Below, in pieces: positions 34,821 through 39,941 of a DNA stretch of 39,941 nt; position 1 is the first letter of the stretch; each line of letters begins with the position of its first letter. This DNA comes from Prevotella sp. GTDB lineage: Bacteria; Bacteroidota; Bacteroidia; Bacteroidales; Bacteroidaceae. The notes beneath the pieces were generated by a model. It saw only the letters and a list, made by a program, of their open reading frames with translations. It was not told the origin of the DNA and made no database searches. The DNA lies in assembly GCA_024697645.1 (NCBI GenBank), contig JAILFH010000116.1:1-39941 (forward strand), in the 5' to 3' direction. The translations under genes were made by a program, and so were the position numbers.

Positions 34821-34896
34821 GGCGCGCTAGCGCCTAATGTTTTCTTTTGTTTTCTTATGTTTTTAACTGTTTTCTTAAAGCCGCCAACGGCGGAAC
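34821..34896 (+). repeat. 62-bp modular interspersed element, copy C, with GC hairpin
   Basis: A short hairpin GGCGC-GCTA-GCGCC (34821-34834), then TAATG, four decamers (TTTTCTTTTG, TTTTCTTATG, TTTTTAACTG, TTTTCTTAAA) and GCCGCCAACGGCGGAAC (34835-34896). It lies 125 bp after the GxxExxY stop codon in the opposite orientation to copy B, with AAATG-type ends facing inward. Confidence 0.9.
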
Positions 34897-34942
34897 TTGT
34901 CCAGTTTTAGAATAAAAATATGTATTGAAATAAATTCACCGA

Positions 34943-36253
34943 ATGAATACACCAATTAAGAAAGAAATTGTTGACGGACTGATAGCAGAACTTGGCATAC
35001 AGGATTTCGCCAAGGCAACCATTCGCGAAGTGAAACAAGTGGCAGCGATGGCAGAGGAGCAGTCTGGCGTAGAATATATTAAGATGGAAATGGGCATTCC
35101 CGGACTGCCAGCATCGCGTGTAGGCGTGGATGCACAGATTCGTGCACTGCAGAACGGAGTCGCCTCGCAATATCCTGATATTCAGGGCTATCCTGAACTG
35201 AAGCGACAGGCTTCGCGGTTTGTGAAAGCCTTCATCGGCGTCGATATTCAGCCTGAAGGTTGCGTGCCCGTAGTGGGCTCGATGCAGGGAGCCTTCACCT
35301 CGTTCCTCATCTGTTCGCAGATAGATCACACGAAAGACACCGTGCTCTTCATCGACCCAGGTTTCCCTGTTCAGAAGACGCAAGTGCAGATTCTCGGCAC
35401 GAAGTTCGAGACTTTCGACGTCTATGATTATCGTGGTGAGCGACTTGGCCCGAAGATTGAGAGTTATCTCGCGAAAGGCAACATCTCTGCCATCGTCTAC
35501 TCCAATCCCAACAATCCCTCGTGGGTTTGTCTGACGGATGAAGAACTTCGAACCATTGGCGAACTCGCGACGCGCTATGATGCAGTCGTCATCGAGGACC
35601 TTGCCTATTTCGCAATGGACTTCCGCAAGGACCTGAGCGTGCCTTTCCAGCCGCCTTATCAGCCTTCGGTTGCCAACTATACCGACAACTATATGCTGCT
35701 CATCAGCGGTTCGAAGGCATTCAGTTACGCGGGTGAGCGAATCGGCGTGGTCTGCATCAGCAATAAGTTGTTCCATCGTCACTATCCCGAACTTGCCGAC
35801 CGCTACGAAGGACTTTCCTTCGGCCTCGTCTTCTCCACCCGTATGCTCTATTCGCTCAGTAGCGGAACGAGTCATTCGGCTCAGCATGCGATGGCAGAAC
35901 TTATGCGCGCCGCCTGCGATGGAGAGTATAATTTCCGTGACGAAATCAAGGTCTATGGCGAACGAGCCCACAAACTGAAGGAAATATTCCTGCGTCATGG
36001 GTTCTACATCGTCTACGACCGCGACTTGGACCAACCCATTGCCGACGGATTCTATTTCACGATAGGCTATCCGGGAATGACGAGTGGCGAACTGGCTAAG
36101 GAACTGATGTACTACGGCGTTTCTGCCATCTGCCTCATCACCACGGGCTCCCATCAGGAAGGACTGCGCGTCTGCACCTCATTCATTCGTGACCATCAGT
36201 ACGCCCAACTCGATGAGCGTATGGCGATTTTTGCCGAAAACAATCCACGATAG
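34943..36253 (+). CDS. Class I/II PLP-dependent aminotransferase
   Basis: This 436-residue fold-type I aminotransferase has its PLP Schiff-base lysine at Lys258 in SGSKAFSYAGERIG. YSNPNNPSW (about 190-198) carries the Asn that contacts the cofactor, and VIEDLAYFAMD (about 217-227) the Asp-x-x-Tyr pair. The C-terminal Arg in GLRVCTSF is in the substrate carboxylate position. Aspartate/aromatic type members act on aromatic or branched-chain amino acids. The position after iorAB supports an aromatic substrate that feeds IorAB with aryl-pyruvate. Its own specificity is inference. The long open frame on the opposite strand is not regarded as a gene. Confidence 0.92.
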   Translation: MNTPIKKEIVDGLIAELGIQDFAKATIREVKQVAAMAEEQSGVEYIKMEMGIPGLPASRVGVDAQIRALQNGVASQYPDIQGYPELKRQASRFVKAFIGVDIQPEGCVPVVGSMQGAFTSFLICSQIDHTKDTVLFIDPGFPVQKTQVQILGTKFETFDVYDYRGERLGPKIESYLAKGNISAIVYSNPNNPSWVCLTDEELRTIGELATRYDAVVIEDLAYFAMDFRKDLSVPFQPPYQPSVANYTDNYMLLISGSKAFSYAGERIGVVCISNKLFHRHYPELADRYEGLSFGLVFSTRMLYSLSSGTSHSAQHAMAELMRAACDGEYNFRDEIKVYGERAHKLKEIFLRHGFYIVYDRDLDQPIADGFYFTIGYPGMTSGELAKELMYYGVSAICLITTGSHQEGLRVCTSFIRDHQYAQLDERMAIFAENNPR

Positions 36254-36306
36254 CAAGTCCTATTCGTAGATTTCTCGCATATTCCTTGTGACCACATAGG
36301 AAGTCG

Positions 36307-36835
36307 ACCCGATTTCTTGTGTCGTCACAGGGAATTTTTGATGCCGTTAATTGAACAAGATTTCTGCAAATGGTGAACTAGTTTCAAGCAAATGCCGAAC
36401 GAGATTTCAGCAAATGATGAACTAGTTTCAAGCAAATGCCAAACAAGATTTCTGCAAATGACAAACGAGATTTCTGCAAATGATGAACTAGTTTCAAGCA
36501 AATGCCGAACGAGATTTCTGCAAATGATGAACTAGTTTCAAGCAAATGCCGAACAAGATTTCTGCAAATGATGAACAAGATTTCAGCAAATGATGAACAA
36601 GATTTCAGCAAATGACGAACAAGATTTCAGCAAATGATGAACTAGTTTCAAGCAAATGCCGAACAAGATTTCTGCAAATGGTGAACAAGATTTCAGCAAA
36701 TAACAAACAAGATTTCTGCAAATGCCGAACAAGATTTCTGCAAATGGTGAACGGGATTTAAACAAAGTTCGCTCGAGTTTTCTGCAAATAACAAACGAGA
36801 TTTCATTCAAAGCCGACCGCAATTTCATCAAAGTA
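36307..36835. repeat. 22-bp array in exact register, about twenty-two units
   Basis: GCAAATG-type anchors recur at 36366, 36388, 36410 and onward every 22 bp to 36740 without a gap or drift, then decay (36784, 36806, 36828). Two unit types mix: type A GAACTAGTTTCAAGCAAATG (CTAG at 36378, 36422, 36488, 36532, 36642) and type B GAACAAGATTTCTGCAAATG. No spacers separate units. It occupies half of the 990-bp gap between the aminotransferase and the AraC gene. Upstream bases 36254-36306 appear to hold weakly matching units. Confidence 0.95.
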
Positions 36836-36878
36836 TTAATGTAGTTTCTCCTTCCCATCTCACCCCTTCAAAAAAGAA

Positions 36879-36977
36879 GAGCGCCCGCGTTTCACAACGA
36901 AGGCGCTCGTAGAAGCCAAATACAAAAAAAGTTCGATTATGTGATTAGGTCAACTTGCTCGCCCCTCTTAAGAGGGG
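36879..36977. other. Hairpin and perfect palindrome between array and AraC gene
   Basis: GAGCGCC (36879-36885) pairs with GGCGCTC (36902-36908). On the minus strand the stem is followed by TTCTTTTTT, which has terminator form though no minus-strand gene ends here. CCCCTCTTAAGAGGGG (36962-36977) is a perfect 16-bp palindrome, possibly an operator or terminator remnant. From 36978 to 37245 I see A/T-rich DNA without a convincing promoter. Confidence 0.5.
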
Positions 36978-37245
36978 ATGAGAAGATGTTGGTTCAATCT
37001 TGTTTTGTTTTATGCTGAATTCCATCAAACAGCAAATTGAAATGACAAAAGAAAAATGTTCTAATTTTTCTCATTTCTATTTTTCTGTATAATTGAACTC
37101 GGGTGCAAAATTCGGAAATTTTCACCATAAATTCGTGTCCAATTCTTCCCTTAAAGTGTCCGCGTTATTGGAAATGCGAAACATAGAACACTATTACAAA
37201 CGAAAGGAGCGTGGATATTTAGAAAATTATTCCGACCTTTGCACC

Positions 37246-38112
37246 ATGAAACAATTCAGACCAATAGAAAATCAGGAATACTTGTCGTTCAACGATGAAG
37301 ATATTGTCATCATCGACAAGATTCAGAACATGCCGGAGAACAGTGCCTATTATTCAGATTATGTGGTGCTGATGATTTGCACCTCGGGCAAGGCACAGAT
37401 CACCTACGACGGCCAGGTGTTCGTAGTCCATCAGGGTGAGGTTTTTCTGAGCGTGCCGGGAAGCGTGTTTTCCGACTATATGCTCTCGCCCAGTTTCGAT
37501 TGCAAGGTGCTGGCAATCAAGCCGTCAGAGGTATCGGCATCCCATGAGATGCGCAGGCAGATCCTCAATAGCCTGCTCTACATCAAGATCCATCCCGTAG
37601 CCAAGTTGTCCGAAACCGACTACGCGACCGTCTTCGACTACTACAACCTCATCTGTAGCCGTCTGAGGGGCACGCGGGGGCGCTATTTCAATGGGGAGAT
37701 TCGTGTGTTGCTCAATGCTTTCTTGTTCGGGGTGGTTGGAATCATGGACCGCGACATGGAAGTCTCCGACAGGGCTACAACCGTTCATGGTGATGAGATT
37801 GTCGAGAAATTCCTCGTGATGGTCAATGAGAATTGCGGCCACAACCGACTCGTCGAGTACTATGCCTCCAAGTTGAATATCACCGCCAAATACCTCTCCA
37901 CGCTCGTTCGTTCCTCCCTCAACCGCACCCCCACCGATGTCATTCAGGCAGTCACCATCAAGGAGATTGAGCGTCGGCTGCGCTATAGCGACGCCAGCAT
38001 CAAGGAGATTTCCAATGAGATGAACTTCCCCAATACCTCGTTCTTCGGGAAGTATTTCAAGCTACACACGGGCATGACGCCCAACACCTTCCGGAAGAAG
38101 TATCATCAATGA
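37246..38112 (+). CDS. AraC-family transcriptional regulator
   Basis: This 288-residue regulator has an N-terminal cupin-like domain (about 25-110, e.g. GKAQITYDGQVFVVHQGEVFLS) and a C-terminal AraC double HTH (about 195-288). The latter includes YYASKLNITAKYLSTLVR and SIKEISNEMNFPNTSFFGKYFK before TPNTFRKKY. I prefer the ATG at 37246 (MKQFRPIENQEYLSF) over one 51 codons earlier because the longer N-terminus (from 37093) does not look like the family and is A/T-rich leader. The stop overlaps the next start by 4 bp, so the regulator and the DUF4421-like protein are probably translationally coupled. Ligand unknown. Confidence 0.88.
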   Translation: MKQFRPIENQEYLSFNDEDIVIIDKIQNMPENSAYYSDYVVLMICTSGKAQITYDGQVFVVHQGEVFLSVPGSVFSDYMLSPSFDCKVLAIKPSEVSASHEMRRQILNSLLYIKIHPVAKLSETDYATVFDYYNLICSRLRGTRGRYFNGEIRVLLNAFLFGVVGIMDRDMEVSDRATTVHGDEIVEKFLVMVNENCGHNRLVEYYASKLNITAKYLSTLVRSSLNRTPTDVIQAVTIKEIERRLRYSDASIKEISNEMNFPNTSFFGKYFKLHTGMTPNTFRKKYHQ

Positions 38113-39092
38113 GGCAGATCCTGATTCTCCTGTCGAGTCTTCTTGTCCTCTCGGCGTCGGCACAGACCAGGCGCGAGCAAATCAGGGCAAGGGTCGACAG
38201 CACCTTGCGGGCCAAATACAACAAGGTCTCCTTCGATACTGCCTTCATTGGCCGACCCCGCGCGAAACTCACTCTGAAGGTCAGGACCAACCTCTCGGGC
38301 AACAGCGTTCATGCGCGTGGCAACGTGGGAGGGGTCACCACGAAGGCCGACCTGAAAACCGACCCCAAGGCAACGCTCAGTTTCGGAGTCAACTATCAGG
38401 GCATCACCGCTGGGCTCGCCATCAACCCCTCGACTCTGAAGGGGCGCAACAAGGACTTCGAAGTGAACCTCAATGCCTACAGCAACCGCTATAGCCTCGA
38501 TGCCAGTTATCACGTCTCGAAGACGTTGGCGGGCAGTGTCGTCCGCGATGGGGTAGAGCACTATGTCGAGCGCGGCTTCGTCGATATGAAGGTTCTCAAC
38601 GTTGCAGGCTATTACACGTTCAACTATCGCCGCTTCTCCTATCCCGCCGCCTTCACCCAGTCCTACATCCAGAAGCGTTCCGCAGGCTCGTGGCTCGCGG
38701 GGTTCTCCTATCAGGGCGGGCGCATGAAGACCACGGGAAACGCCTCCTCCGACGTGCCTCAGGCACGCATCTATGTCGGCCATTTCGGCATCGGTGGCGG
38801 CTATGGCTACAACCTCGTCGTCCGTGAGAAGTGGCTATTCCATCTCTCTGCCTTGCCCACGCTCGTCCTGTTCAACCGGAACAACATCACCGTTGACGGT
38901 GAGCGGAAGAAAATGCACACCAGTTTCCCCGATGTCATCCTCAATGAGCGGCTGGCCATTGTCCGCAATTTCTCCACGAAATATTTCGCTGGTCTCACCG
39001 TCGTCATGAGCAATACGCTTTTCAACAACAGCAGCATCAAGATCAATCAGAACAAGTGGCGCGCACGTGCATTCTTTGGGGTCAGACTGTGA
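38109..39092 (+). CDS. DUF4421-like outer-membrane beta-barrel protein
   Basis: This 327-residue protein has a signal peptide to about residue 18 (SASAQ). The remainder alternates polar and hydrophobic residues with many Gly/Tyr/Phe/Arg, as in outer-membrane beta-barrels of the DUF4421 family found in Bacteroidetes. It ends in an aromatic-containing strand (ARAFFGVRL). No function is known. It overlaps the AraC gene by 4 bp, a pairing that implies regulated expression. By eye, this gene and the 3-prime part of the AraC gene use more C and G at third codon positions than neighbours, which may reflect a different history; I did not measure it. Confidence 0.82.
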   Translation: MRQILILLSSLLVLSASAQTRREQIRARVDSTLRAKYNKVSFDTAFIGRPRAKLTLKVRTNLSGNSVHARGNVGGVTTKADLKTDPKATLSFGVNYQGITAGLAINPSTLKGRNKDFEVNLNAYSNRYSLDASYHVSKTLAGSVVRDGVEHYVERGFVDMKVLNVAGYYTFNYRRFSYPAAFTQSYIQKRSAGSWLAGFSYQGGRMKTTGNASSDVPQARIYVGHFGIGGGYGYNLVVREKWLFHLSALPTLVLFNRNNITVDGERKKMHTSFPDVILNERLAIVRNFSTKYFAGLTVVMSNTLFNNSSIKINQNKWRARAFFGVRL

Positions 39093-39136
39093 AAATTGTC
39101 CCCACGAGAAACACCAAGCAAGAGGAAAGAGTATCT

Positions 39137-39280
39137 AAAAAGCCCCCCAATCGGCGAAGCCGAAAAAGCCCCCTCGGGCAGAGCCCGAAAAAAGCCCCCC
39201 AAGGCAAAGCGCAAAAATAAGGTATTATTTCTTTTGTTTCAGATTTGAGCGTTCCCCACAGGGGAAAGCGGCTTAAGCCG
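39137..39280. repeat. Triloop hairpin modules after the DUF4421-like gene
   Basis: Three units of 25-26 bp (from 39137, 39163, 39188) each have AAAAAGCCCCC followed by a different hairpin: GGC-GAA-GCC, then CGGGC-AGA-GCCCG, then a degraded one. Beyond lie TTCCCC-ACA-GGGGAA (39252-39266) and the perfect palindrome CGGCTTAAGCCG (39269-39280). Minus-strand translations of the region are low-complexity and not credible genes. Confidence 0.85.
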
Positions 39281-39330
39281 AAAGGGGATATTCGAATGGA
39301 AATTGGAAAATTGAAAATTATACCTGCTGA

Positions 39331-39472
39331 GTTCCGCCGTTGGCGGCCTTTCCAAAGTAACAAGGTAACAAAGTAACAGAGTAACATTTGTGGATGGGTT
39401 CCGCCTTTGGCGGCCTTTAGAAAACAAGAAAAAACAGAAGAAAACAGAAGAAAACATTTGGCGCGTTGCGCC
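39331..39472 (-). repeat. 62-bp element copy D, tandem with an octamer variant (copy E)
   Basis: Copy D (39398-39459, minus) has AAATG, decamers TTTTCTTCTG twice, TTTTTTCTTG, TTTTCTAAAG and GCCGCCAAAGGCGGAAC, and is headed by hairpin GGCGC-AAC-GCGCC (39460-39472). Copy E (39331-39389, minus) has the same AAATG start and the same GCCGCCAACGGCGGAAC end, but its centre is made of octamers (TTACTCTG, TTACTTTG, TTACCTTG). Eight bases separate D and E. Confidence 0.9.
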
Positions 39473-39542
39473 AAGTATTACGCTAACGCGACATAAAAAA
39501 ACCGCAGACCAAACGAGGCTGAGTTTTAAGTAATCAAAAAGC

Positions 39543-39598
39543 GGGCTGAAAGCCCAGCAAGCACACAGCCCAGGGCAACGCCCTGGGTTTTGTGTTTT
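39543..39598 (+). terminator. Strong intrinsic terminator-like hairpin
   Basis: CCCAGGGC-AAC-GCCCTGGG (39569-39587) has a perfect 8-bp stem and is followed by TTTTGTGTTTT. A smaller hairpin GGGCT-GAA-AGCCC (39543-39555) precedes it. It may end the AraC-DUF4421 transcript, although it lies 480 bp past the stop and looks like part of an interspersed repeat. Confidence 0.6.
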
Positions 39599-39941
39599 AT
39601 GCATCCTGAGTCGCGCTGTAAGTGCAAAAGATTTTTATCAAGAATTAGAGAATTTCCTGACTGATTTAAAACATAAGTACACAAGTTTTTAAGTTTCGAT
39701 AAGAGACATAAGTTCAAGTTCACAAGTTTCAAGTTTCAAGTTTCAAGTTTTACTCACGTTCTTTCCCCGCTACACTCTGAAAGTGAGCAAGCTCAGGGTC
39801 CTTTGTTACCTTGTTATTTTGTTACTTTGGAAAGGTGGCTGCGAAACTTTTGTCCTTTTAGGATTTTTGTTCTTAATCTTATGTCAATTATAACTCTTAA
39901 ATATTTATGTCCTTCTGTTTTATCTTCGCACCCTCGAATTT
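39599..39941. other. Non-coding right edge with heptamer and inverted octamer repeats
   Basis: CAAGTTT heptamers occur at 39723, 39730, 39737 and 39744. GTTAC octamers at 39805-39825 followed by TTTGGAAAGG are an inverted partial copy of element E (39348-39386). I see no gene in this stretch. Confidence 0.7.

Noticed and set aside
34907..36154. 415-codon open frame opposite the aminotransferase
   Set aside because: It mirrors the codon structure of a strongly supported gene, has no signal, domain or promoter, and is His/Ile/Arg-rich in the way antisense frames are.
36307..36835. CRISPR array
   Set aside because: Units are contiguous at 22 bp with no spacers, and no cas genes are in the window.
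36384..36858. Two minus-strand frames translating to Leu/Phe/Ile/Cys-rich repeats
   Set aside because: They only translate the 22-bp array; because 22 is not a multiple of three, the frame rotates through the repeat.
39082..39732. Minus-strand small proteins with segments like LLCYLVTLERPPTAELSR
   Set aside because: They arise from the 62-bp elements and triloop hairpins; similar translations would appear at every copy.

Overview
The window looks like chromosomal DNA from an anaerobic, gut- or rumen-type member of the Bacteroidales, most likely Prevotella or a close relative. Support comes from a hybrid two-component (HTCS) regulator of the polysaccharide-utilisation type, GH43 and GH92 glycosidases, an rseC-rnfBCDGEA operon, a DUF4421-like protein, dockerin-like repeats of the Prevotella style, and promoters of the Bacteroidetes form (TTTG, about 20 nt, TAnnTTTG). 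I saw no rRNA, tRNA, CRISPR array, transposase or SusC/SusD pair. The species assignment is inference.

Layout. 235-8047 (minus): an HTCS sensor/regulator followed by two secreted GH43 enzymes. 8163-8280: a candidate structured small RNA in the divergent gap. 8554-10863: a GH92 alpha-mannosidase. 10906-17504: a RseC-like protein, the six Rnf subunits (B, C, D, G, E, A) and a winged-helix-like protein of unknown role. 17634-18533: a DMT/EamA permease. 18757-19230 (minus): a small secreted protein. 19619-21679 (minus): a one-chain ADP-forming acyl-CoA synthetase. 21886-24696 (minus): a secreted PI-PLC-like protein with internal dockerin-like repeats. 26026-31806: a heterodimeric ABC exporter and a sodium:solute symporter. 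31977-34158: indolepyruvate ferredoxin oxidoreductase iorAB. 34206-34896: a GxxExxY-type PD-(D/E)XK gene bracketed by inverted copies of a 62-bp repeat. 34943-36253: a class I aminotransferase. 37246-39092: an AraC-type regulator overlapping a DUF4421-like outer-membrane protein. 39093-39941: non-coding, packed with hairpins and repeats.

How the genes may work together. The aminotransferase, IorAB, the ADP-forming synthetase and Rnf together cover a route from aromatic amino acids to aryl acids. Transamination gives aryl-pyruvate, IorAB gives aryl-acetyl-CoA and reduced ferredoxin, the synthetase makes ATP, and Rnf turns the ferredoxin into an ion gradient. They are dispersed over about 25 kb, so the link is functional inference, not an operon.

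The most unusual part of the window is its intergenic DNA. Almost every larger gap carries its own short-period array: 21 bp after the HTCS gene, 9 bp (eleven CTAG in exact register) after the EamA gene, about 22 bp before the PI-PLC gene, 6 bp before ABC gene 1, 7 bp before ABC gene 2, 8 bp at the symporter stop codon, and exactly 22 bp before the AraC gene. On top of these lies a modular 62-bp interspersed element (four decamers plus a GC triloop hairpin) with four exact-length copies. Two of those copies bracket the GxxExxY nuclease-like gene. This repeat family and the gene it encloses are my best candidate for something undescribed.
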